A stretch of DNA of 27,606 bases from JBHJGU01 sp050331475. GTDB lineage: Bacteria > Pseudomonadota > Alphaproteobacteria > Caulobacterales > Maricaulaceae. The stretch lies in contig JBHJGU010000133.1 of assembly GCA_050331475.1 (NCBI GenBank), positions 1 through 27,606 on the forward strand, read 5' to 3'. Position 1 is the stretch's first letter, and each line of letters starts with the position of its first letter. Of the stretch, positions 7,400 to 14,570 are shown piece after piece. The position numbers and the translations under genes are program-made. The notes beneath the pieces were generated by a model. That model ran no database searches and was not told where the DNA came from. It worked only from the letters and a program-made list of their open reading frames with translations.

Positions 7400-8680
7400 A
7401 TGAGCTTTGCCTACTTACAAGCGGCTCAGTATGCTGGCGGTCTGAAATCCCCGGCGAAGTTTCTGTTGTGGGCGCTCGCCAACTACGCCGACGAACAGGG
7501 GAGCTGTTACCCCTCATATCAAACCTTGGCTTATGACACGGAGCTTTCGGAGAAGACGATCCAGAGGCACATGGAGGCGTTGGAGGCGCTTGGGTTGGTC
7601 ACGCGCTACCGCCCCAAAAACCCGGACGGGCCGCGCGCCGGATACCGCTATCGCCTCAATCTCGACGCTATGCGCCGACAGCGCCAGGAGCGGCCAAAGC
7701 GAAGCAGCGCCCCAAAGCCCATTGAAATCATTGAACCGGTCAATCTGACCGCTGATAACGGTCAATCTCTACCACAGGCACCGAAACCTATTGAAATCAT
7801 TGAACCGGTCAATCTGACCGCTGGCGGCCCAGCGGTCAATCAGGGCGAAGCGCAAGCCATTGATTTCAATGGATCGGCAAAATCGACCAGCGGTCAATCG
7901 GGGTGCGAACCAGCGGTCACATTGACCGCTCATAAACCCCATAGGAACCATCAGGGGGGAGGGAGTTCTTCATCCGCGCGCGCGAGGCTCGAACCTGCGT
8001 CCATCCCCCTATTCGGCGACCACCTCCAAGAGGGCGATGACGGTACGGGCTGGGCGAGAAACGATGAGCCATCCGCGACCGCCTCGCCCTCTTCGGGACC
8101 GAGCGGTGTTAACGCGGCGATCCGGGCGTGGAACGAGTTTGCGGGCAAGCACGGTCTGCGCACCCATGATGGCTCAGCGGCGATCGACGGGCGGTTGGCG
8201 GATCGCTTGCGAGAAGCTGGAACGGTGGAGGCGTTCACGTCGGTAATCGCCAAGATCGCCGATGTTCCGCGATTCCTCGGCGCAAATGGCGGACAACCAA
8301 CAACGCTGAAACAAATCCTAGACCCGTCCACGTTTCGGAAGCTCGCTGCGGGCGAATACGCCGGCTGGGGGCGACCGAAGCCGAAACCGGACGCCAGCCC
8401 GCCCTCGACGCCACGCGGCGACGTTAGGGCCATCCTCGACGCCGCGCCTGCCCCAGCCCGCCCGCACCTGGAAGCGCTGGTGTCTTCGCAGCACGCGGGC
8501 GCGACCGCGGTCGTGTCTTGGTTCGCCAAGGACGTCACGTGGTCGGCGGATGGCCGAACGCTGTTCGCCGCCCGGCCCTTCACTAGGGCGCAGATCGAAG
8601 AGCGCTTTGGCCGCGTCCTCGCCAAGCGAGGCGTCCGGATCGCGCTGGAAACACACAAACCCATGGCGAAGGCCGCGTGA
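7400..8680 (+). CDS. Winged-helix replication initiator-like protein with internal iterons
   Basis: Residues 1-95 form a helix-turn-helix/winged-helix domain of the HTH_36 type seen in phage and plasmid initiators (SPAKFLLWALANYAD, CYPSYQTLAYDTELS, TIQRHMEALEALGLV). Residues 108-177 contain two copies of a PIEIIEPVNLTA segment and coincide with the iteron cluster at 7721-7930. Residues about 235-335 (RAWNEFAGKHG, then VPRFLGANG, LDPSTFRKLAAGEY) resemble the C-terminal part of alphaproteobacterial phage replication proteins. It is the first gene inside the left end, with AGGAGG seven bases before the ATG. It probably binds the repeats in its own gene, as lambda O does; this is inference. No primase or helicase is encoded, so host replication proteins would be needed. 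Confidence 0.75.
   Translation: MSFAYLQAAQYAGGLKSPAKFLLWALANYADEQGSCYPSYQTLAYDTELSEKTIQRHMEALEALGLVTRYRPKNPDGPRAGYRYRLNLDAMRRQRQERPKRSSAPKPIEIIEPVNLTADNGQSLPQAPKPIEIIEPVNLTAGGPAVNQGEAQAIDFNGSAKSTSGQSGCEPAVTLTAHKPHRNHQGGGSSSSARARLEPASIPLFGDHLQEGDDGTGWARNDEPSATASPSSGPSGVNAAIRAWNEFAGKHGLRTHDGSAAIDGRLADRLREAGTVEAFTSVIAKIADVPRFLGANGGQPTTLKQILDPSTFRKLAAGEYAGWGRPKPKPDASPPSTPRGDVRAILDAAPAPARPHLEALVSSQHAGATAVVSWFAKDVTWSADGRTLFAARPFTRAQIEERFGRVLAKRGVRIALETHKPMAKAA
7721..7930. repeat. Iteron cluster, candidate replication origin
   Basis: A motif close to AGCGGTCAAT occurs nine times in both orientations: plus at 7737-7744, 7759-7766, 7806-7813, 7831-7840, 7889-7898 and 7912-7919; minus at 7746-7753, 7815-7822 and 7921-7930. 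A 33-base unit is also directly repeated (7721-7753 and 7790-7822). A near-palindrome, CCATTGATTTCAATGG, covers 7858-7873. All of this lies inside the initiator-like gene, as in lambda O. Confidence 0.7.
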
Positions 8681-8766
8681 CGGCGGGTCCTTCTTGGGAA
8701 ATGCATAGCGGGTCTTCATGGCGCTGAAGTTTTATAGTTAGAAATCAATTGGTTAGGTAAAGTAAA

Positions 8767-9303
8767 ATGGCTGGAACGGAGCAAAATCTCCTAATCGACG
8801 CTCCAAAAGCGACGCCTAACGAGTTGAGTAAAAGCGCATATGCGGCTCATGCGGGCGTCACTCCGGGTAGGGTTAGTCATTTGATCGAGGACGGTCTTCC
8901 CGTTCTCGGTAACGGCCGCATTCCCGTCACCGAAGCGGACGCGTGGCGAGCCGCCAACACCCAGCGCTACCGAAATCGGTCCCGCGTCAGCACCGACGAA
9001 TTAGCCAAGGCGCGGCTTGCGAAAGAACAGGCGCTAGCCGAAATGGCCCGGCTCGATGCGGATCGCAAAGCCCGTAAGCTTGTGGACCGCAAGGCGGTTG
9101 AAACCGCCATCGAGGCGCGCGCACGGGGGGAACGCGAGGCGCATATGGGGTTTGTCGCGCGCGCCGCTCAGGCCATCGCGGCGGAAACCGGCGCCGACCC
9201 CCGCGCCGTTTTCGCCGCCTTGGATCGGGCAATGCGCGATCACCTCGCCCGCCTCGCAGACACGCCGTTGGACCCGCTTCTATCGAAGGGGGAGCCGTCA
9301 TGA
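8767..9303 (+). CDS. Terminase small subunit (Nu1-like)
   Basis: The 178-residue protein has an N-terminal helix-turn-helix (NELSKSAYAAHAGVTPGRVSHLIEDGL), a charged helical stretch (DELAKARLAKEQALAEMARLDADRKARKL) and a helical C-terminus. This fits lambda Nu1-type small terminases, which recognise the packaging site and recruit the large subunit. Its stop overlaps the large terminase start by four bases (ATGA), supporting the pairing. A cos-type packaging site would be expected near here, for example in 8681-8766, but I could not define one. A small subunit of its own would let the element package its own DNA selectively. Confidence 0.8.
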   Translation: MAGTEQNLLIDAPKATPNELSKSAYAAHAGVTPGRVSHLIEDGLPVLGNGRIPVTEADAWRAANTQRYRNRSRVSTDELAKARLAKEQALAEMARLDADRKARKLVDRKAVETAIEARARGEREAHMGFVARAAQAIAAETGADPRAVFAALDRAMRDHLARLADTPLDPLLSKGEPS

Positions 9304-11126
9304 CCGATCACGCCGCAGACTTGGTGGATCGGGCTTGGCGAGCCGGTCTGCGGCCTGAGCCCGCCTTGACTGTTTCGGAATGGGCGGACGTTTACCGCCG
9401 CTTACCCTCCACCAGCGCAGAGCCCGGCGTTTGGCGAACCGATCGCGCGCCGTATCTGCGTGAAATCATGGACGCCTTGAGCCCGTCCAACCCTACCGAA
9501 CGTGTGGTGTTGATGAAAGGCGCACAGACCGGGGGAACCGAAGTGCTGTTAATCGCCGTCGGTTACGGGATCGCCCATGCGCGGGGAAGCATGCTTGTGG
9601 TGTGGCCCTCCGAAGCCGTCGCCCGGCGCAATATGCGCATGCGGGTTGAGCCGATGCTTGAGGCCTCCCCGGCGCTTAAAGACCGGGTTGCGGAGAAGAA
9701 ATCGCGCGACGCCGGCAACACCATTCTGCAGAAGGAGTTTCCAGGCGGTCACTTGATCGCGGTCGGCGCAAACGCGCCTGGGCCCCTGCGGTCAACGCCG
9801 GCGCGTTATGTGCTTATGGACGAGGTGGACGCGTTCGCCCTGGATCTGGGAGGCGAAGGCGACCCCATCGCGCTTGCCGAACAACGCACGGTCACCTTTC
9901 GCGGCCGGCGGAAAATCCTTCTGGTGTCGACCCCCACGGTGAAGGATTTCAGCCGGATCGAAACGGCGTATTCGGAGAGTGATCAGCGGCGCTGGCATGT
10001 GCCCTGCCAGCATTGCGGCGCGTTCTTTGTGATTGCCTGGCCGCTCATCAAATGGCCGCCGAACGACCGCGAGAGCGCGTTTCTGACGTGTCCCGAATGC
10101 GGCGGCGTCCATCACGAGCAAGACAAACCGAAGCTCAACGCTCAGGGCGAGTGGCGGCCTACTGCGGCGGGTGACGGCCGCACGGCGGGCTTCCATATCA
10201 GCGCCTTGGCGAGCCCATTTGAAACGTGGGGCGAAATCGCCGCCGAACACGGCCGCGGTTATCGTGACCCCGCGCGGCTCAAGTCCTGGGGAAACCTCAA
10301 ATTGGGCGAAAGCTGGGACGACGGCGGCGCCACAATCGCCCCGGACAACCTGGCGAACCGGGCCGAAGATTGGGGCGATCAATTACCGGAACCGGTTACC
10401 TTAATCACCGCCGGCGTGGATGTGCAGGACGATCGCTTAGAGCTGGAAATCGTCGGCTGGGGTCCGGGCGAAGAAAGCTGGTCTTTGGCGTATCACGTTC
10501 TCACGGGCGATCCGAGCGAGCGGTCGCTCTGGGACGATCTGGACGCGGTTTTAAGGCGGAAGTTTCCGCACCGGCTTAATGTGGCCGATCTCGGAGTCGC
10601 CGCGGCGGCGGTCGATTTCGGCGGCCATTTCGGAACCGAAGTTCTCGAGTTCACCACGCCGCGTCATCGCCGCCGAATATGGGCTGTGAAAGGCCGCGCG
10701 GGCGGCGGCGCACCGCCCTGGCCGCATCGTCCGACATACTCCAAACGGGGCCGCCAGCCGATCTACGTTATTGGCGTCGACGGGCTGAAAGAAACCTTCG
10801 TCACACGACTCTCGAAGACCGACACCGGTCCCGGCGCTTGCCATTTCCCGCTAGACCGACACCCGGAGTACTTCCGCCAACTGACCGTCGAACGACCGAT
10901 CACCCGTTACAAAAAAGGAAAACCGGTGCGGGAATGGCATCTCAAACCGGGCGAGCGCAACGAGGCCTTCGATTGCCGGATATACGCCATGGCGGCGCTC
11001 TACGGGCTCAAGGCGTTCGGCGTCACCTTGCCCGCCCGCTCCCACGGCGCGAAGCCGACCGAAGACCTGGAACCGCCCGCGCTTGCGCCGTCGCCAAGCG
11101 TCATTCCGTCGTCGTGGATGCGGTGA
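9300..11126 (+). CDS. Terminase large subunit (phage lambda gpA family)
   Basis: This is the motor and nuclease that cuts concatemers and pumps DNA into the prohead. The 608 residues include a Walker A-like KGAQTGGTE (73-81), Walker B YVLMDEVDAF (170-179), two CxxC pairs (236-239 and 264-267) that may bind zinc, and a nuclease start AGVDVQDDRLE with Asp374, Asp377 and Asp378. Length and motif order match the gpA family (PF05876) and the gene looks complete. In lambda-like phages the portal or gpW gene follows directly. Here about 2.1 kb of other genes intervene before the portal. Confidence 0.95.
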   Translation: MTDHAADLVDRAWRAGLRPEPALTVSEWADVYRRLPSTSAEPGVWRTDRAPYLREIMDALSPSNPTERVVLMKGAQTGGTEVLLIAVGYGIAHARGSMLVVWPSEAVARRNMRMRVEPMLEASPALKDRVAEKKSRDAGNTILQKEFPGGHLIAVGANAPGPLRSTPARYVLMDEVDAFALDLGGEGDPIALAEQRTVTFRGRRKILLVSTPTVKDFSRIETAYSESDQRRWHVPCQHCGAFFVIAWPLIKWPPNDRESAFLTCPECGGVHHEQDKPKLNAQGEWRPTAAGDGRTAGFHISALASPFETWGEIAAEHGRGYRDPARLKSWGNLKLGESWDDGGATIAPDNLANRAEDWGDQLPEPVTLITAGVDVQDDRLELEIVGWGPGEESWSLAYHVLTGDPSERSLWDDLDAVLRRKFPHRLNVADLGVAAAAVDFGGHFGTEVLEFTTPRHRRRIWAVKGRAGGGAPPWPHRPTYSKRGRQPIYVIGVDGLKETFVTRLSKTDTGPGACHFPLDRHPEYFRQLTVERPITRYKKGKPVREWHLKPGERNEAFDCRIYAMAALYGLKAFGVTLPARSHGAKPTEDLEPPALAPSPSVIPSSWMR

Positions 11127-11242
11127 ACAGCAACCCCACCAGGCTTGGTGTCGCCTTGGCGGGGTTGGCCGCTTGCGCGGTCTTGAGACCCAGACGCGAA
11201 CGTCGGGCTAACGAATCGAAGGTGCACCTGCGCGGTAAAATG

Positions 11243-11659
11243 TCAATTATCGAGGCCCAATCCGGCCAAAATACCGCGGCGAACGCGCTCGAAATCGTCA
11301 GGCGTCAGAGCCGGCTTATAGTATCGCCGCTTGCCTGTGTCCCCGTCCCGTCCCGACCGAAAAAGGTCCAAACGGTTCAAACTAACGGCGCAAATCATGT
11401 CGCATTTCGCCCACATAACCGGCGCTTCGAACGGCGCGGGAAGCGGGTCTTTAAGCGTGATCGCGACGACATAGGGTCGATTGCTACGCGGCGGTGTGGT
11501 CGAAAACGGTACGACCGTGGCCAGCAGGTCCCGTTCTGGGAGTTTGGGCGAAACGACCACGACTGGACGCCGCTTGATCATTTCCGGTGGTTTGAAGCCG
11601 CCGAGCGAGAAATCGCATAAGAGAATGACGCCAGCCTTCGGCGCAAAACGAATCGCCAT
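11243..11659 (-). CDS. PemK/MazF-like toxin family protein
   Basis: The 138-residue protein has the MazF/PemK layout: a first strand GVILLCDF, the MIKRRPVVVVSP segment, a central VVPFSTTPP strand and a closing WAKCDMICAVSLNRLDL. Family members are sequence-specific RNA endonucleases, usually paired with an AbrB- or Phd-type antitoxin. Here the upstream partner, 28 bases away, is an XRE regulator. The gene is on the minus strand, opposite to the packaging genes around it. It could serve element stability, helper or phage interference, or both. Confidence 0.85.
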   Translation of the reverse strand: MAIRFAPKAGVILLCDFSLGGFKPPEMIKRRPVVVVSPKLPERDLLATVVPFSTTPPRSNRPYVVAITLKDPLPAPFEAPVMWAKCDMICAVSLNRLDLFRSGRDGDTGKRRYYKPALTPDDFERVRRGILAGLGLDN

Positions 11660-11687
11660 GACTGCGAAACGTTAGCGCAAAACCGCT

Positions 11688-11921
11688 TTATCGGCGCAGC
11701 ATAACACCGATGGCGGCCCCATCAGACAAAAACTCAATGCCCGCCTGTTCGAGGGCCATGCGAAGCGCATGCTTATTCGCCTCGTGCATTCTCTCCAGCG
11801 TGCCCTCGCTTTCCGCGCGCCGGATAGTGGCAACACCGACTTTCGATGCGTTTGCTAAATCTTGGGCCGTCCACCCAACCATAGCGCGCGCGGCCTTTAT
11901 CTGAGCGATTTGCACTGTCAT
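11688..11921 (-). CDS. XRE-family regulator, possible antitoxin or element repressor
   Basis: The 77-residue protein opens with a helix-turn-helix (IKAARAMVGWTAQDLANASKVGVATIRRAE) and ends GIEFLSDGAAIGVMLRR, typical of small alphaproteobacterial XRE regulators. I chose ATG at 11921; an upstream in-frame extension to 11966 exists but lacks family-like residues. The MazF-like gene lies directly downstream, so it may be that toxin's antitoxin. It is also the only CI/Stl-like candidate in the element, so it may hold the element silent until a helper phage appears. The divergent gap to the gene at 11999 (77 bases) probably carries its operator. Confidence 0.85.
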   Translation of the reverse strand: MTVQIAQIKAARAMVGWTAQDLANASKVGVATIRRAESEGTLERMHEANKHALRMALEQAGIEFLSDGAAIGVMLRR

Positions 11922-11961
11922 ATTGATTGATCTTTTATTTATCGCCTTATCTTCAATTTTC

Positions 11962-11978
11962 GGCAAAGCCGTTTTGCC
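11962..11978. promoter_or_regulatory. Inverted repeat in the divergent XRE control region
   Basis: GGCAAA (11962-11967) and TTTGCC (11973-11978) flank five bases. The site lies between the divergent XRE gene and the gene at 11999, a typical place for an XRE operator. Confidence 0.35.
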
Positions 11979-11998
11979 ATGAACCTTGGAGAAACACG

Positions 11999-12322
11999 AT
12001 GATCAATTCTCAGCCTAGCTATGCCGATCAATTCGACTACCGACGCAACCCGCCGCCAAGCGAAACGCTGAACGCGGAGGGTTTGCGCGAACGATTACGT
12101 CTAGTCGAGGACACTAAAATTGAATTCATGCATTGCTTATGGGCAATTAGAACGCTGCGCGATGCAATGAATAAACTCGATGGGCCTTTTGCGAATGAAA
12201 TGATTTTTAGTATAATTATACCTCAATTGGACAAAACGCTAATTTCTATTTATACGGAGTGCTTTAAAGGGTGTGAAGTCTTGAATGATATATCACCACC
12301 GCCCCCGTGGTCACCAAATTAG
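11999..12322 (+). CDS. Hypothetical protein, 107 residues
   Basis: I do not recognise a family. The ATG at 11999 follows TTGGAGAA. The middle of the protein is helical (LRERLRLVEDTKIEFMHCLWAIRTLRDAMNKL), and the end is proline-rich (SPPPPWSPN). No signal peptide or convincing membrane segment is seen. It is divergent from the XRE gene and followed 23 bases later by a strong terminator, so it forms a single-gene unit probably controlled with the XRE gene. Its base composition is lower in GC than the phage genes around it, consistent with acquired cargo. Confidence 0.65.
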   Translation: MINSQPSYADQFDYRRNPPPSETLNAEGLRERLRLVEDTKIEFMHCLWAIRTLRDAMNKLDGPFANEMIFSIIIPQLDKTLISIYTECFKGCEVLNDISPPPPWSPN

Positions 12323-12345
12323 ACTGATCTCAAACGAATGAAACG

Positions 12346-12373
12346 ACCCCGCTGCGCACCGCAGCGGGGTTTT
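12346..12373 (+). terminator. Rho-independent terminator
   Basis: A perfect 10-bp stem (ACCCCGCTGC at 12346-12355 with GCAGCGGGGT at 12361-12370) and five-base loop are followed by TTTT. It ends the unit of the gene at 11999-12322 and would also stop transcription entering from the terminase genes. Confidence 0.85.
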
Positions 12374-12394
12374 CAAATTGCCAACTCAAAAGGG

Positions 12395-12424
12395 TTGACG
12401 GCCTTTTCGAATAGAGCCCATAAT
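12395..12424 (+). promoter_or_regulatory. Sigma-70-type promoter for the head-gene operon
   Basis: TTGACG (12395-12400), an 18-base spacer and CATAAT (12419-12424) lie 22 bases after the terminator and 26 bases before the next start codon. It would drive the gene at 12451 and, with no terminator seen before 16934, the portal and capsid genes. Confidence 0.65.
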
Positions 12425-12450
12425 TCGTTTCGAGAGGCGAAGAGATCGTT

Positions 12451-13197
12451 ATGGCTAAACTGTCTGAACTTATTCCTGCGATGGCGACAGCGACGGGCCT
12501 GAGCGAGGGTAGCGTTCTCACCTACGCTCAACAGCTTCGCAAAGCAGGATTGATCCAAACCGGCGGGCGTGGCCTTGGCTCGCCCGATATGAATGAGACG
12601 GACATAACCAATCTTCTGCTAGCAATTTTAGCAACGGACTCCCCCTCGCAATCACCCAATGAAGTGATTCAAATTCGTCAATATTTAATCACTAACGAGA
12701 TATTACGAGATTATATAAATAGATTTGATGTGAAATTTTTAAAATCTACGCTAGGTGAAGCTATTGAGCAAATTATATTTGAAATATTTACAGTCAGTTT
12801 TGACTCGATTGAAAAAGAAGCACTCCCCGAATATGAATTTATATTTAATAGATTAAGCCAATATGATGATACGAAAGATTTCGAAATAAATTATTGGTGT
12901 CACAACAGTGAAGATGCAAGCTATAAAATAACATTCCGATTTAATCCGCCAGACGGTTGGTTTTTTGGCCGTAAAGATTTGGCGAATGGCCTTCCACGCG
13001 CTTATTATCCAAGTAAAATTGGCTCCAAAGTAAATTTCCATTCTTGGGCGATCGCCTATATACGATATGAAATTGGCGAATTTAATTCATCTGCGGAATC
13101 TCGATGGAAAATATATTCACAAACTGAATTTGAATTAAGACATCTAAAGCAAGCCTGCTTTGAAGAGGAGCCCTGGTTTTGTTGTTTCGAGGGATAA
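12451..13197 (+). CDS. HTH-type protein with low-GC C-terminal domain, unknown role
   Basis: Residues 1-62 look like a winged-helix domain (LSELIPAMATATGLSEGSVLTYAQQLRKAGL, then MNETDITNLLLAILA). I recall related N-termini in alphaproteobacterial prophage regions, but no function. From about residue 70 (base 12660) the coding sequence turns strongly AT-rich, full of Ile, Asn, Lys, Tyr and Phe. The N-terminal part matches the GC-rich neighbours. The 248-residue protein may be a fusion of a resident HTH with a foreign domain. It is the first gene after the promoter at 12395-12424 and ends 17 bases before the portal start, so it leads the head operon. A regulatory or anti-phage role is inference. 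Confidence 0.7.
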   Translation: MAKLSELIPAMATATGLSEGSVLTYAQQLRKAGLIQTGGRGLGSPDMNETDITNLLLAILATDSPSQSPNEVIQIRQYLITNEILRDYINRFDVKFLKSTLGEAIEQIIFEIFTVSFDSIEKEALPEYEFIFNRLSQYDDTKDFEINYWCHNSEDASYKITFRFNPPDGWFFGRKDLANGLPRAYYPSKIGSKVNFHSWAIAYIRYEIGEFNSSAESRWKIYSQTEFELRHLKQACFEEEPWFCCFEG

Positions 13198-13214
13198 TAA
13201 CTGGCCTAAAGAGC

Positions 13215-14570
13215 ATGAGTTACACGCAGCGTTCCGCTATCGACGCGGCGAGCCAGGGCAAACGCTGGCCGACGACGACGGCGGTGAACGCCACGAGTGT
13301 GCACGCGGCTTCAGCGCTTGCGGCGCGCCGGGGAACGCATTTCGCCTTTAACGATCCCGTCGCCGCCCGGATCGCGGATGCATGGTGTGCGTCGCTGTTG
13401 GGCGAGACCGGCCCGCGCCCGCAACTGACCGAGTTCGACAAAGCCCTCGCCGCGCCATTGGAACGCGGCTTCGCACGATGGGCGCGCCGGGCGGGTGTTA
13501 ATGACGACGATCTTTTGAGCCTCGCCTATCAAGCGGTTCGATCGATGGTCATCGAAGGCGAAGCGTTCCTTCACTTGACCGATTTGGACGGACGTCTTCG
13601 GTTAACCCTTTTGGATTCCAATCAGGTCAACCGGTCTCTAACGCGGGAATTGGCCTCGGGTGGGCGCATCGTCCAAGGCGTGGAGTTTGACGCCGCGGGC
13701 ATTATCGCCGCTTACCATGTCTTGCCCGAACCGCCCGCCTCGCCCTTTCCGCAAAATTTGACCGCCCAGCGTATCGACGCGGCGGATATTCTTCATGTTT
13801 TCCGTCCGTTGACGGCCGGTCAGGTGCGCGGGCTGACCTGGTTGACGCCGGTGATGACCGTGCTCGCCGAAATCGGATCGATCCGCGACGCCCAATTGGC
13901 GCGGGCGCGGGTGTCCGCGCTGTTCGCCGGCTTTGTCCGAGACCCCGACGGCGGCGCGGCCGGTCTCGACGCCAATGACGGCGCGTTTCTCGAAGGCGGC
14001 CTTGAGCCCGGCGTGCTCAAAATTCTTCGCCCCGGACAAGACATTACATTCTCAGCGCCCGCTCAAACCGGCGACATTCCCGACTTCCTTAAGTCGCAAC
14101 TACACGCGGTGGCCGCGGGCGTGGGCCTCACCTACGCTCAACTGACCGGAGATTTGTCGGATGCAAATTATTCCAGCACCCGCGCCGGGGCTCTTGAACA
14201 TCGCCGCCTTGCCGGAGCGCTGCAGCGCCAAACCATCGGGCCACGCTTCTACGCGCCGATTTGGCGACGGTGGGCTCTGTTACAAGCGCTTCGCGGAGAG
14301 ATGGACGCCGAGACTTTCGACGCCGACCCCGACGCCCTTCTTGACGCCGATTGGCTGTGGCCCGGTTGGGCGCAGGTGGATCCGCTTAAGGAAGCCCAAG
14401 CCGATATCGCCGCCGTAACCGCGGGTCTGAAATCCCGACGCGAAGTGATCGCCGCTCGCGGCCGGGACCCGGACGCCGTCCTTGACGAAATCACCCAAGA
14501 CCGCGCCGCAGCACAGCCCACACCGCCGCCCCCAACTCCTACCGAGGATGTGGACAATGACGACGATTGA
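13215..14570 (+). CDS. Phage portal protein (lambda gpB family)
   Basis: This protein forms the dodecameric ring through which DNA enters and to which the tail attaches. The 451 residues show family traits of PF05136: FNDPVAARIADAWCASLLG near the start, DLLSLAYQAVRSMVIEGEAFLHL, then DILHVFRPLTAGQVRGLTWLTPVM and a C-terminal DPLKEAQADIAAVTAGLKSRREVIAARGRDPDAVLDEI. The frame is open from a TTG at 13179, which would overlap the previous gene; ATG at 13215 is a better start. Its end overlaps the protease-capsid gene by 14 bases. Length is a little short for the family but no core segment looks missing. Confidence 0.92.
   Translation: MSYTQRSAIDAASQGKRWPTTTAVNATSVHAASALAARRGTHFAFNDPVAARIADAWCASLLGETGPRPQLTEFDKALAAPLERGFARWARRAGVNDDDLLSLAYQAVRSMVIEGEAFLHLTDLDGRLRLTLLDSNQVNRSLTRELASGGRIVQGVEFDAAGIIAAYHVLPEPPASPFPQNLTAQRIDAADILHVFRPLTAGQVRGLTWLTPVMTVLAEIGSIRDAQLARARVSALFAGFVRDPDGGAAGLDANDGAFLEGGLEPGVLKILRPGQDITFSAPAQTGDIPDFLKSQLHAVAAGVGLTYAQLTGDLSDANYSSTRAGALEHRRLAGALQRQTIGPRFYAPIWRRWALLQALRGEMDAETFDADPDALLDADWLWPGWAQVDPLKEAQADIAAVTAGLKSRREVIAARGRDPDAVLDEITQDRAAAQPTPPPPTPTEDVDNDDD

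Noticed and set aside
7721..7930. CRISPR array
   Set aside because: Repeats are about 10 bases, occur in both orientations, lack uniform spacers, and lie inside a coding gene. Iterons fit better.
7951..8706. Minus-strand frame of 251 codons inside the initiator-like gene
   Set aside because: Antisense of a real gene with matching codon pattern. The product is Arg/Ser/Pro-rich without domains.
10679..11620. Long plus-strand frame of 313 codons
   Set aside because: It runs out of frame with the large terminase and across the MazF-like gene. Its product is Arg-rich with no family pattern; it is a high-GC shadow.
13179..13214. Upstream extension of the portal gene
   Set aside because: It would start at a TTG without a ribosome site, inside the previous gene, and adds residues that do not match the family.
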